A stretch of DNA of 64,000 nucleotides from CAIKZJ01 sp041675325 (GTDB lineage: Bacteria > Bacteroidota > Ignavibacteria > Tepidaquicellales > Tepidaquicellaceae): positions 21,390-85,389 of the forward strand of contig JBAYUG010000004.1 in NCBI GenBank assembly GCA_041675325.1, read 5' to 3'. Position 1 is the first letter of the stretch. Every line of letters begins with the position of its first letter. This document shows positions 43,717 through 52,522 of the stretch, piece by piece. The notes beneath the pieces were generated by a model, which saw only the letters and a list, made by a program, of their open reading frames with translations, had not been told where the DNA came from and ran no database searches. A program made the translations under genes and the position numbers.

Positions 43717-44142
43717 TTAATTGCTGTTTATACATTGTTCCGCACTTCTCTTCATAAACTTTATCATCGATACAAGTCCGTTTGACCTCGTCGGTGAGAG
43801 ATGCTCTTTCATACCTATCTTGTCTATAAATTCAAGTTTAGCATTTATTATGTCTTCGGGTTTCTTGTCTGATAATACTTTCACAAGCAGCCCTACCAGC
43901 CCCTTTGTTATTATTGCATCGCTGTCTGCGTCAAAATATAATTTCCCATCTTTATATTCAGTGTGCAGCCATACTTGTGAAACACATCCAGCAACCTTGT
44001 TCTCATCTGTTTTGTAAACCGGGTTCATTGGTTTCAGGCTCTTCCCGAAGTCTATTATATATTCATACTTATCTTCCCAATTATCAAAAAATGAAAAATC
44101 TTCTATTATTTCTGCTTCAGTCTTATCTATCGTGTTTTCCAT
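43717..44142 (-). CDS. sufE: SufE sulfur-acceptor protein
   Basis: 141 aa. It accepts persulfide sulfur from SufS. Active Cys53 is in VAGCVSQVWL, with YIIDFGKSL upstream and GLVSMIKFMKR near the end. Length is typical. It follows sufS by 3 bp. Confidence 0.95.
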   Translation of the reverse strand: MENTIDKTEAEIIEDFSFFDNWEDKYEYIIDFGKSLKPMNPVYKTDENKVAGCVSQVWLHTEYKDGKLYFDADSDAIITKGLVGLLVKVLSDKKPEDIINAKLEFIDKIGMKEHLSPTRSNGLVSMIKFMKRSAEQCINSN

Positions 44143-44145
44143 ACT

Positions 44146-45363
44146 TTATGATAACATTTTCTTTGCCTTTTTTACTCCGTCAACAAGTGCATCTATTTCA
44201 CTTTTCGTATTATACATTCCAAACGATGCTCTTACCGTTCCGGGAATCCCCAGCCTATTCATTAATGGCTCTGCGCAATGGTGACCCGTCCTTACCGCAA
44301 TTCCCTGCTTGTCAAGTATCGTCCCTACATCATAAGGATGTGTTCCATCTATTAAAAAGGAGATTACGCTCGCCTTATTCTTTGCATTGCCTATTAAACG
44401 AAACCCTTCAATTTCTTTTAACTTCTCCGTTCCGTAATTCAGAAGTTCCTTTTCATATTCTGCAATATTATCCAGCCCTGCATTCTTCACGTATTCTAAT
44501 GCTTCCGGTAAAACAATAGCTCCGCAAATATTTGGCGTGCCCGCTTCAAACTTATAAGGCAGCTCATTATATGTGGTCTTTTCAAATGATACACTTTTTA
44601 TCATATCACCGCCGCCCTGATAAGGATTCATCGCATTCAGTAATTCCTCTTTTCCGTAAAGCACACCTATTCCTGTAGGACCGTAAACCTTATGTCCCGA
44701 AAAAGCAAAGAAATCCGCGTTAAGTTCCTGCACATCAACTTTCGTGTGTTGTACTGCCTGTGCCCCGTCTATCAATACTACCGCTCCTGTATCATGCGCA
44801 GCTTTAATAATTTCTATTACCGGATTCTTTGTGCCAAGTGCATTCGAGGTATGTCCTACCGCAACAATCTTTGTCTTTTCATTTAAAAGTTTTTTGTATT
44901 CGTCTATTAATAATTCACCGTCATCATTCACAGGTATCACTTTAAGCTTTGCATTCTTTCTCTCACAAAGCATCTGCCATGGTACTATGTTCGAATGATG
45001 TTCAAGGTATGAAACAATTATTTCATCACCTTCCTTTATAAACTTGTCTCCGTATCCGTTAGCTACAAGATTTATCGCCTCAGTTGTTCCTCTTACAAAT
45101 ACTACTTCATTAGAAGTATTTGCATTAATAAATTCTGCAATCTTATTCCTTGAGTTCTCATACAAAGTTGTTGCACTGTCACTCAGAAAATGTACACCGC
45201 GGTGAACATTGCTGTTCTGCTCGGAGTAGTATCTTGCTATTGCATTAATAACCACTTGCGGCTTGTGTGTTGTCGCAGCATTATCAAGATAGATAAGGTC
45301 TTTTCCGTAAACCTTTTGTTTAAGTATTGGAAAATCTTTTCTTATTTTTTCAACGTCAATCAT
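44146..45363 (-). CDS. sufS: cysteine desulfurase SufS
   Basis: 405-aa PLP enzyme that takes sulfur from cysteine for Fe-S cluster assembly. The start MIDVEKIRKDFPILKQKVYGKDLIYLDNAATTHKP is typical, the PLP lysine is in FSGHKVYGPTG, and the catalytic Cys is in RTGHHCAEPLM. Type II desulfurase, acting with SufE, whose gene is 3 bp downstream. Confidence 0.97.
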   Translation of the reverse strand: MIDVEKIRKDFPILKQKVYGKDLIYLDNAATTHKPQVVINAIARYYSEQNSNVHRGVHFLSDSATTLYENSRNKIAEFINANTSNEVVFVRGTTEAINLVANGYGDKFIKEGDEIIVSYLEHHSNIVPWQMLCERKNAKLKVIPVNDDGELLIDEYKKLLNEKTKIVAVGHTSNALGTKNPVIEIIKAAHDTGAVVLIDGAQAVQHTKVDVQELNADFFAFSGHKVYGPTGIGVLYGKEELLNAMNPYQGGGDMIKSVSFEKTTYNELPYKFEAGTPNICGAIVLPEALEYVKNAGLDNIAEYEKELLNYGTEKLKEIEGFRLIGNAKNKASVISFLIDGTHPYDVGTILDKQGIAVRTGHHCAEPLMNRLGIPGTVRASFGMYNTKSEIDALVDGVKKAKKMLS

Positions 45364-45396
45364 ATTATTTAATCATCTATATATCATTCAAAAATC

Positions 45397-46674
45397 TTAG
45401 CCGAGCTTTTTTTCTAACCTCTTTATCAGTAATTCTTTTAGTTCCTCATTTGCAACTTCATCTATTATTTCATGCACATAAGCCGAAAGCAATAATTTCT
45501 TTGCCTCTGACTCCGATATGCCTCTTGACCTTAAATAAAACACCTCGTCAGGATTTATCTGCCCCGTCGTTGCTCCGTGGCTGCATTTAACATCATCAGC
45601 AAATATTTCAAGCTGCGGTTTCGAGTTAATCGTTGCGTCATTTGAAAGAAGTATGTTAGTGTTAGTCTGGTATGCGTTTGTCTTTTGTGCATCCTGCCTC
45701 ACCATTATCTTTCCGTTGAAAATCCCCGTTCCTTCCTCGTCCAGCAAGCCTTTATAAAATTCGTTGCTGTGGCTGTTTGGCTTTGCATGGTCTGCAAGTG
45801 TATGATTATCAATCAACTGCTTTCCCTTCACAAGATAAAACCCTCTGAAATAACAGTCGATTCCTTCTCCGTTTATCACAGAGTTCAAATTGTTTCTCAA
45901 AAGACTTCCGCCCCATGAAACAACCATTGAATAAAACCTGCTGTGATTTCTCTGCTCAACCTGCGTCGTTCCTATATGATAAGCTTCAGCACCTTCATTC
46001 TGTATTTTGTTGTGATGCAGCTCCGCATTTTCGCCAAGAAATATTTCTGTTACAGTGTTTGAAAATGACGAGTGTTTCGAGTTTGCATAGAACACCTCGC
46101 TCACATCAGCTTTACCCCCTGTTTCAACAACTATGAGGTTTCTGTGGTTTGCAAATATGTCTTTGTCCGATTCTTCTATAAAATTAATTATGACAACCGG
46201 CTTTTCAATTACGGCATTCTTAGGTACATACAAAAGAAGCCCGCTGTTTATCATTGATGTATTCAGTGCTGTGAACCCGTCTGCTTTATCGTTTGCATAT
46301 TTGCCGAAATGCCCTTCAAAAACCTTTTCATGTCCCGATGCTATAGCATCAGCAAAACTTCCTATAAAAATCTTATCATTCTTTTCGTGTATCTTTGAAA
46401 GCTCTTTTGCATACGTTCCGTTATAAACCACAACAATATTTGCATCGAATTTGTACTCATCAAGTTTTTCTATCTCAAGTTTTTTTATTCTTGGCTCTTT
46501 GTCTAACCTAAAATCTTTGTTTACAATCGTACTTACGTTTGTAAACCTCCACTCTTCATGGCTCTTCGTCGGAAACCCTGTCTGTTCAAGCGTAGCAAGT
46601 GCATCCTTTCGTTTGCTTTCCAGAGATTTCGAACCATGTTTTTTGCTTGTGTTTAATAATTCTTTTAAACCCAT
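45397..46674 (-). CDS. sufD: Fe-S cluster assembly protein SufD
   Basis: 425-aa scaffold subunit of SufBCD. The N-terminus has the typical PTKSHEEWRFTNV, and the C-terminal SufBD core has KCSHGATTGQINPDEVFYLRSRGISESEAKKLL. The His and Lys of this motif, used in the SufBCD complex, are intact. The gene ends 33 bp before sufS and starts 1 bp after sufC. Confidence 0.95.
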   Translation of the reverse strand: MGLKELLNTSKKHGSKSLESKRKDALATLEQTGFPTKSHEEWRFTNVSTIVNKDFRLDKEPRIKKLEIEKLDEYKFDANIVVVYNGTYAKELSKIHEKNDKIFIGSFADAIASGHEKVFEGHFGKYANDKADGFTALNTSMINSGLLLYVPKNAVIEKPVVIINFIEESDKDIFANHRNLIVVETGGKADVSEVFYANSKHSSFSNTVTEIFLGENAELHHNKIQNEGAEAYHIGTTQVEQRNHSRFYSMVVSWGGSLLRNNLNSVINGEGIDCYFRGFYLVKGKQLIDNHTLADHAKPNSHSNEFYKGLLDEEGTGIFNGKIMVRQDAQKTNAYQTNTNILLSNDATINSKPQLEIFADDVKCSHGATTGQINPDEVFYLRSRGISESEAKKLLLSAYVHEIIDEVANEELKELLIKRLEKKLG

Positions 46675-46675
46675 T

Positions 46676-47428
46676 CTACGCCCCTATGCTTTCCTTAATC
46701 CAGTCGTAACCCACTTCTTCAAGCTTAAGCGCCAGATTCTTGTCTCCTGATTTCACTAACCTGCCATTATATAAAACGTGCACAAAATCAGGAACTATGT
46801 ATTCAAGCAGTCTTTGATAGTGTGTTATCACAACAAAAGCATTATCATTGCTTCTTAGTTTGTTGACACCGTTCGCCACTATTTTCAAAGCATCAATATC
46901 CAGCCCCGAATCCGTCTCATCAAGTATTCCGAGCTTTGGCTCAAGCATTGCCATCTGAAAAATCTCGTTACGCTTTTTCTCTCCGCCCGAAAAACCAACG
47001 TTCACATATCTCTTTGTCATTTCAACATCAAGCTCAACAAGTGCCGCCTTTTCCCTAAGTCTTTTCATGAATTCCTGTGCTTTCATCGGTTCAAGACCAT
47101 TGTGCTTCCTTATTTCATTGATAGATGTTTTCATGAAATTTGTTGTGGATACCCCCGGTATTTCTATCGGATATTGGAACGCAAGAAATATTCCCTCTCT
47201 TGCTCTTTCCTCTGCTTCAATGTCTAACAAGTTCTTTCCGTTATAAATAACTTCGCCGTCCGTTACTTCATATCCTTCGCGTCCGGCAAGTACCGATGCG
47301 AGCGTTGACTTTCCCGAGCCGTTAGGTCCCATGATTGCATGAACCTCACCCTTTTTAACTTCAAGGTCTATTCCCTTTAAAATTTCTTTTCCTTCTACTT
47401 CTGCCTTTAATCCTTTAATTATTAACAT
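46676..47428 (-). CDS. sufC: Fe-S cluster assembly ATPase SufC
   Basis: 250-aa ABC ATPase. Walker A is GPNGSGKST, the signature is the SufC form FSGGEKKRNEIFQM, and Walker B is LGILDETDSGLD. It powers the SufBCD scaffold. It lies 297 bp downstream of sufB, a gap that contains one dispersed repeat, so transcription may or may not run through. Confidence 0.96.
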   Translation of the reverse strand: MLIIKGLKAEVEGKEILKGIDLEVKKGEVHAIMGPNGSGKSTLASVLAGREGYEVTDGEVIYNGKNLLDIEAEERAREGIFLAFQYPIEIPGVSTTNFMKTSINEIRKHNGLEPMKAQEFMKRLREKAALVELDVEMTKRYVNVGFSGGEKKRNEIFQMAMLEPKLGILDETDSGLDIDALKIVANGVNKLRSNDNAFVVITHYQRLLEYIVPDFVHVLYNGRLVKSGDKNLALKLEEVGYDWIKESIGA

Positions 47429-47725
47429 ATTTATTAATATTTATTATTTAGTTCTTCATTATATTTAATTTTTTAATCTTCTGTGTTTTTGTCATCCCCG
47501 CGTGTTTTTGGCAGGGATTTAACCCCGTTTTCAATGTTTTTTATTTGCTTTTGTTACAAAATTTAAGTTTTGAGACAAACTCCGTGGTGAACGCCCTTTG
47601 CGGTTAAATATCCTTCTGTCTCTTATCCGCGTAAATCTGCTTCATCCGCGTTAATCCGTGTTCTATTTTTGCATTGTGAACAACAATTCTAAGTTTCTTT
47701 CCGCAGCTATCAACTTTCACCCAAA
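47429..47725. repeat. sufB-sufC spacer with one dispersed repeat copy
   Basis: The 297-bp gap splits sufB from sufC. It contains one repeat at 47625-47670 (plus orientation: ATCCGCGTAAATCTGC, TTCATCCGCG, TTAATCCGTGTTCTATT). No gene or terminator-like hairpin with a T-run was seen. The repeat appears to have inserted inside an otherwise compact operon. Confidence 0.7.
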
Positions 47726-49162
47726 TTACCCCACACTTCCTTCCAGCGATATCGCCAGAAGTTTTTGTGCCTCAACCGCAAACTCCATCGGCAATTGATT
47801 TAGCACTTCCTTCGCATAACCATTCACAATCAATGCAACTGCATCTTCCTCTGATATACCCCTTTGCTGGCAGTAAAACAAAATATCCTCACCTATCTTC
47901 GATGTTGTTGCTTCGTGCTCAACTATTGCATTCTTGTTTTTAATGTCAAAGTACGGAAATGTGTGAGCCCCGCACCTGTCTCCCATCAGCAGACTATCGC
48001 ATTGCGAAAAGTTCCTCGCACCCTCCGCACCTTTCGCCACCTTAACAAGTCCTCTGTAGCTGTTCTGACTCTTTCCAGCCGAAATACCCTTCGAAACAAT
48101 CCTGCTCTTCGTGTTCTTCCCTATATGTATCATCTTCGTTCCCGTATCTGCTTGCTGCATGTTGTTTGTTAGTGCAACACTGTAAAACTCTCCTATAGAA
48201 TTGTCGCCTTTTAAAATAACACTTGGATACTTCCATGTTATTGCGCTACCTGTTTCAACCTGCGTCCAGGATATCTTAGCATCTTTTCCGCAAATTCCTC
48301 TCTTCGTCACAAAATTGTATATTCCGCCCTTTCCGTTTTTGTCTCCCGGATACCAGTTCTGTACAGTGGAATATTTTATTTCTGCACCGTCCATCGCTAT
48401 CAGTTCTACTATTGCGGCGTGAAGCTGGTTCTCATCTCTCATCGGAGCCGTGCACCCTTCTAAATATGATACATACGCGCCTTCATCAGCTATTATCAGC
48501 GTTCTTTCAAACTGACCTGTATTAGCTGCGTTTATTCTAAAGTATGTTGAAAGCTCCATCGGACACCTCACTCCTTTAGGTATGTAAACAAAAGAACCAT
48601 CGCTGAATACAGCAGAATTCAAAGCACCAAAAAAGTTATCTGTATAAGGCACAACCGAACCAAGATATTTTCTCACAAGTTCTGGATGTTCCTTTATCGC
48701 GTCGCTTATCGAACTAAAAATTATTCCAAGGTCGCTCAGCTTTTCTCTATATGTCGTCATAACCGAAACACTGTCCATTACAGCATCAACCGCAACTCCT
48801 GCCAGAAACTGCTGTTCCAGAAGTGGAATGCCGAGTTTTTCATACGTTTCTTTAATCTTCGGGTCTAAATCATCGAGAGAGTTCAGTTTGTTTTCTTTCT
48901 TCGGAGCTGCATAGTATATAACATCCTGATAATCAAATTTAGGATAGTGTACATTTGCCCATTTCGGTTCTTCCATCTTCAGCCAGTGCCTGTATGACTT
49001 CAATCTCCACTCAAGCATGAATTCTGGCTCGCCCTTTTTCTTAGAAATGAATTTGACAACGTCTTCATTCAGTCCCTTTGGAAGCGTTTCCATTTCAATA
49101 TCGGTCGTGAATCCAAATTCGTAATCACTTCCTATTTTTTCCAGAATAATATCGTCACTCAT
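47726..49162 (-). CDS. sufB: Fe-S cluster assembly protein SufB
   Basis: 478-aa scaffold protein: MLEWRLKSYRHWLKM, YIPKGVRCPMELSTYFRIN, EGCTAPMRDENQLHAAIVELIA and NCTAHTFPY-type C-terminal features (GDRCGAHTFPYFDIKNKNAIVEHEATTSKIGEDILFYCQQRG) are all present. First gene of the suf operon. A 15-bp IscR type-1-like palindrome lies 41 bp upstream of its ATG. Confidence 0.97.
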   Translation of the reverse strand: MSDDIILEKIGSDYEFGFTTDIEMETLPKGLNEDVVKFISKKKGEPEFMLEWRLKSYRHWLKMEEPKWANVHYPKFDYQDVIYYAAPKKENKLNSLDDLDPKIKETYEKLGIPLLEQQFLAGVAVDAVMDSVSVMTTYREKLSDLGIIFSSISDAIKEHPELVRKYLGSVVPYTDNFFGALNSAVFSDGSFVYIPKGVRCPMELSTYFRINAANTGQFERTLIIADEGAYVSYLEGCTAPMRDENQLHAAIVELIAMDGAEIKYSTVQNWYPGDKNGKGGIYNFVTKRGICGKDAKISWTQVETGSAITWKYPSVILKGDNSIGEFYSVALTNNMQQADTGTKMIHIGKNTKSRIVSKGISAGKSQNSYRGLVKVAKGAEGARNFSQCDSLLMGDRCGAHTFPYFDIKNKNAIVEHEATTSKIGEDILFYCQQRGISEEDAVALIVNGYAKEVLNQLPMEFAVEAQKLLAISLEGSVG

Positions 49163-49202
49163 ATGTATATAACTTGTTTATTTTTCAGTATAATAGAAAA
49201 CA

Positions 49203-49217
49203 GGACTATTTTAGTCC
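49203..49217 (-). promoter_or_regulatory. IscR type-1-like operator upstream of sufB
   Basis: GGACTATTTTAGTCC is a palindrome 41 bp before the sufB start. Its 13-bp core GACTATTTTAGTC fits GACTRWWWYAGTC, the core of the type-1 IscR site known from E. coli, at every position. The flanks do not match the full consensus. It predicts control of suf by an Rrf2-family Fe-S sensor; no such gene is in the window. Confidence 0.6.
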
Positions 49218-49361
49218 CATTTATAAATTTAAACCCCAACATCTCTCAAAAAGTTCATAAATATACCAAAATAAGCATAAAATTGTGTCTGTAAAATATT
49301 TATATTGTATTTTGCGACCTTTTGTACTCCAAAAGCGTCTTATATACAAACATTAATGTTA

Positions 49362-49988
49362 ATGTCTCTGGAGAATGAAAAATATATTGAGTTACTGAAA
49401 CCCGTTTATAACGATTTACTTCGGTATTGCAAAGCAATGTTTAAAAACGGATGCTATGACGATGCCGAAGAACTGTTTCAAATTACTCTCGTAAAAAGTT
49501 ATCGGAAAATCAATACGCTTTCAGATCATGCAAAATTTAAAAGCTGGATATTTACGATAGCGTCCCGGGAATTTATTTCTGTGCACAGAAATCATTTCTG
49601 GAAAAGATTTCTGCCCCTTGGTGAAGAATACAACGATAAGTTTGTTTATGAACTCTATGACAGAAGTGACAACGACGATGACAAGAAAGTATTGTTAAAC
49701 GCACTTTCAAAGCTTAATTACAAAGAGCGCTCTGCAATTTTACTCTTTGAAGTTGCAAACTTTTCAATCCGTGAAATACAGGAAATTCAGAACGATAAAA
49801 GCGAGTCTGCGGTAAAATCAAGACTTAGCAGGGTTCGTGATAAACTCAGAAAAGATATTCTTGAAAACAGCGGTAAAAACAATTTATTAACCGGTCTCGA
49901 AAAAGGAGATTTGCAAGATGAAACACTCAAAATTATTTCAGGAATCAGACGGAAAGGGGATGAAGCAAATGGACAAGTACTGGGATAA
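49362..49988 (+). CDS. RNA polymerase sigma factor, ECF/sigma-70 family
   Basis: 208 aa from ATG 49362; an ATG at 49356 and an upstream in-frame start at 49305 also exist. Region 2 contains LLRYCKAMF..DDAEELFQITLVKSY and FKSWIFTIASREFI, and region 4 is LSKLNYKERSAILLFEVANFSIREIQEIQNDKSESAVKSRLSRVRDKLRK. The last 71 nt overlap a membrane protein gene in another frame, which is probably its anti-sigma partner. Divergent from suf. Confidence 0.88.
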   Translation: MSLENEKYIELLKPVYNDLLRYCKAMFKNGCYDDAEELFQITLVKSYRKINTLSDHAKFKSWIFTIASREFISVHRNHFWKRFLPLGEEYNDKFVYELYDRSDNDDDKKVLLNALSKLNYKERSAILLFEVANFSIREIQEIQNDKSESAVKSRLSRVRDKLRKDILENSGKNNLLTGLEKGDLQDETLKIISGIRRKGDEANGQVLG

Positions 49989-50850
49989 AATTCGGCAGGA
50001 AAAATACGATGGTTCTTTCGAAAGAACAACTAAAGCACTTTTAAGAAATCAAAATTCACAAACAAAAAGGAAACACAAAATGAAAACATTTATCTTAGAG
50101 CATAAAATAAAACTCGCAATAGCAGTCTTTCTCGTTTTTATAGTCGGTGCGTGTAATTATCCCGTAACTCAGGAGAAAAATATCGGCTACGCATTTTCCT
50201 GGACAACAAAACCTGAAAACGAAAAAACAGTCGAGCAAAGTCTTAAAAATCTTCCTTGGCTTAACAATGCACCATTGACCATTAACATTAAGAATGAAGG
50301 CGGTACCGATATTGCGGAGTTTAACACCGTTCTGCAGGGAGTAGATGAACAAACAGCCATGCTCCACAAAAACGACCTTGAAAAAATTAAAGAAATTAAC
50401 TCCGTTAAAATATTACCGCTTACTGAACATTCAACCGTTCCTTTATACTCTGCAGCTCTTTACAAATTCTTCAGAGTGGAAGTCTTTTCAAGCGGAAAAT
50501 CCGAAGCCGAAATAATAGCAGAAATCCAAAAGCAGCTTAAAGAAAATGGTTTTGAAAACGCTTCCGTAACCTATGAAAAAATCGGCGATCACAATAAACT
50601 TATGATTAAGTTTCCTGAGAACTCTAACATGAACGGTCAGAATATGGAAGTAATCGTTAGCGGTGACGGTAAAGAAGAAGAGGTAAAAATTAAATCCGCA
50701 ATCGGTATTGGAATAAATGGCAATATGTCCGACGACGAAATCAAAAGGAAAGTCATAGAAGACAATCCAAATGTTAAACCCGATGAAATAAAAATTATCC
50801 GCGAAGGCGGCAAGCTTAAGGTAGAAGTAGAAAAAGAAGATAGAAAGTAA
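49918..50850 (+). CDS. single-pass membrane protein overlapping the sigma factor gene (putative anti-sigma factor)
   Basis: 310 aa from ATG 49918, which has a strong AAGGAG 9 nt upstream. A second start at 50080, also with an AAAGG sequence, would give a protein beginning MKTFILEHKIKLAIAVFLVFIVGAC with a lipobox. In the long form, residues 1-58 would be cytoplasmic and could bind the sigma factor, 62-78 cross the membrane, and 80-310 face outward. The outer part holds YAFSW and a repeated amphipathic pattern. The anti-sigma role is inferred from position only. Confidence 0.72.
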   Translation: MKHSKLFQESDGKGMKQMDKYWDKIRQEKYDGSFERTTKALLRNQNSQTKRKHKMKTFILEHKIKLAIAVFLVFIVGACNYPVTQEKNIGYAFSWTTKPENEKTVEQSLKNLPWLNNAPLTINIKNEGGTDIAEFNTVLQGVDEQTAMLHKNDLEKIKEINSVKILPLTEHSTVPLYSAALYKFFRVEVFSSGKSEAEIIAEIQKQLKENGFENASVTYEKIGDHNKLMIKFPENSNMNGQNMEVIVSGDGKEEEVKIKSAIGIGINGNMSDDEIKRKVIEDNPNVKPDEIKIIREGGKLKVEVEKEDRK

Positions 50851-50862
50851 AAGTCTGAACAT

Positions 50863-50889
50863 CTTCCCGCCACAATTTATGGCGGGAAG
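50863..50889. terminator. hairpin after sigma/membrane protein genes
   Basis: Perfect 10-bp GC-rich stem CTTCCCGCCA (50863-50872) / TGGCGGGAAG (50880-50889) with a 7-nt loop, 13 bp after the stop. It is followed by A's rather than T's, so it may be a weak or factor-assisted terminator. Confidence 0.6.
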
Positions 50890-51394
50890 AAAACTACAGT
50901 TTCATCCTAAAATATCTCTATAAATCATGTTAATAATCAACCCCATCTTACTAAAAACCCAAAATTTAACCCATTTTTCAACCATCACTAAATTTTATCC
51001 ACTCTCGACACCTCATTAAAATACTGTTAAAACAGTCATTAATTGTCTTATCAAACGCTAACCAAACGCTGCTCTAACGTTTATTATACGCTATTCTAAC
51101 GTCTAAATTAATAAAAACACTCACCTATACTATTGCTCTTTAAAATAACTCCATACTTACTCTTTCTGAGAATTCCGTTCTTTCTCTGTGCGCTCTGTAA
51201 AAAATCTTTATTCAAGCTTCTGTTCTTTTCAATAAATTAATTTTTTCTCCGTGCACTCTGTGCCTTCTGTGATTAGATTTTTCACTGATTTATACCTATT
51301 GCTGCGTCATGTCATCTCTTAAATCTTTCCTCAATATTTCCATTTCACATTTAATTCATTATTATTATTTTTTATTAAATCAAACCCCGAACAA
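50890..51394. other. AT-rich gap with short palindrome and 22-bp repeats
   Basis: 505 bp without a gene. Seen: the palindrome ACTGTTAAAACAGT (51023-51036); two 22-bp units starting ACGCT..CTAACGT at 51066 and 51088; and at 51180-51275 two phrases of the type CTCTGTGCGCTCTGT and CTCCGTGCACTCTGTG that resemble another common dispersed repeat. No promoter could be fixed. Confidence 0.5.
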
Positions 51395-52474
51395 ATGATA
51401 AAATTTGTCTTTTTTGTTTTTGCATTTATCCCCGTACTTGCTTTTTCGCAGAGCGACACAAATAATTCTATCCTTAACGACATCAAGTTCCACGTTCTTG
51501 TCGATTCTTACTATTCAGTTGACCTGAATTACACAAAGGACTCCGCTTCAAAAATCAGAACTTTCAGCTCTAACAGTATGTACAACGATGAGTTTCGTCT
51601 TAATATAGCTTTGCTCATGCTTGATTACGATAGCCCGAATCTTTTCTCATCTGTCGCCTTCCAGTTTGGTGATATCCCTTTTATTTTTACACCTATTGAT
51701 AAACAGTTTATAAAATATATTAAGCGGGCTTACTTCGGTTATAAATTTAATAAACAGACTTCTGTTAAAGTGGGTTACATGTCTCATTACATCGGTTATG
51801 AATCATCAGTACCGGAATACAATTATCTTTCCACAGCCTCTGTCGGTGGTTACTTTCAGCCTTCCAATATTATAGGAGTTCAGCTTCGGCATGACTTTTC
51901 CGAAAAATTATCCGCAAGTGCTTACTACTACAACGCATACCATATCGTTTCAAAAAATAATGATAATAAATCTGTAGGTATGTCAATGACTTACAGCCCT
52001 TTTAAAAATCTTACACTCTTCTACGGAAACTCTTTTGGAAATGAATCCGATTTCGGCTACCAGAATCAGTGGATGTTCTATAACGATTTCGTTCTTTCAT
52101 GTTCTTTCGGCAAATTAGACCTCGTTGGTTTCTTCGATTTTGCTCTTCAGACAAATTCCGATAATGCCGATACAACCAAAACAGCGTTCATGAATTCTGG
52201 TATGCTGCAGCTAAGATACAACGTACACCCAAAGTTTAACCTTACACTTCGCGGTGAATGGTTTCATGACCCTAACGCCATTATATCCGAAGGTTCCGGC
52301 GATAGCGGTGATTTTCTTAACCTTGCGGGAGCTGCATTCGGTTTCACTTTCAAGCCGATTGATAATTTCTACCTTAAAGCTGAATACGATTTTCTCGCCT
52401 CCGACCAGAATCTTTTCTCAAGAAATTCTAAGCAAAGAAACAGCCTGGTCTTTTGCTCGGGTATAATATTCTAA
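51395..52474 (+). CDS. outer-membrane beta-barrel porin-like protein
   Basis: 359 aa. Signal peptide MIKFVFFVFAFIPVLAFSQ. The rest is alternating amphipathic strands with aromatic girdles (IKFHVLVDSYYSVDLNY, AYFGYKFNKQTSVKVGYMSHYIGYESS, FYLKAEYDFLASDQNLFS) ending in FCSGIIF, a terminal aromatic as in barrels. It resembles the putative beta-barrel porin-2 group. Solute unknown. Confidence 0.83.
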   Translation: MIKFVFFVFAFIPVLAFSQSDTNNSILNDIKFHVLVDSYYSVDLNYTKDSASKIRTFSSNSMYNDEFRLNIALLMLDYDSPNLFSSVAFQFGDIPFIFTPIDKQFIKYIKRAYFGYKFNKQTSVKVGYMSHYIGYESSVPEYNYLSTASVGGYFQPSNIIGVQLRHDFSEKLSASAYYYNAYHIVSKNNDNKSVGMSMTYSPFKNLTLFYGNSFGNESDFGYQNQWMFYNDFVLSCSFGKLDLVGFFDFALQTNSDNADTTKTAFMNSGMLQLRYNVHPKFNLTLRGEWFHDPNAIISEGSGDSGDFLNLAGAAFGFTFKPIDNFYLKAEYDFLASDQNLFSRNSKQRNSLVFCSGIIF

Positions 52475-52522
52475 AATTTATTACATTTTAAAAGTAATCC
52501 TTTCTGCTTAATTTTGACTACG

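Noticed and set aside
43905..44519. 204-codon open frame on the plus strand opposite sufE and sufS
   Set aside because: It is antisense to two intact conserved genes and shows no motif; the frame is a by-product of their codon use.
49253..49260. GTTCATAA half-site near sufB/sigma factor
   Set aside because: The left arm is missing, so it does not form the TTATGARC-N4-GYTCATAA operator.
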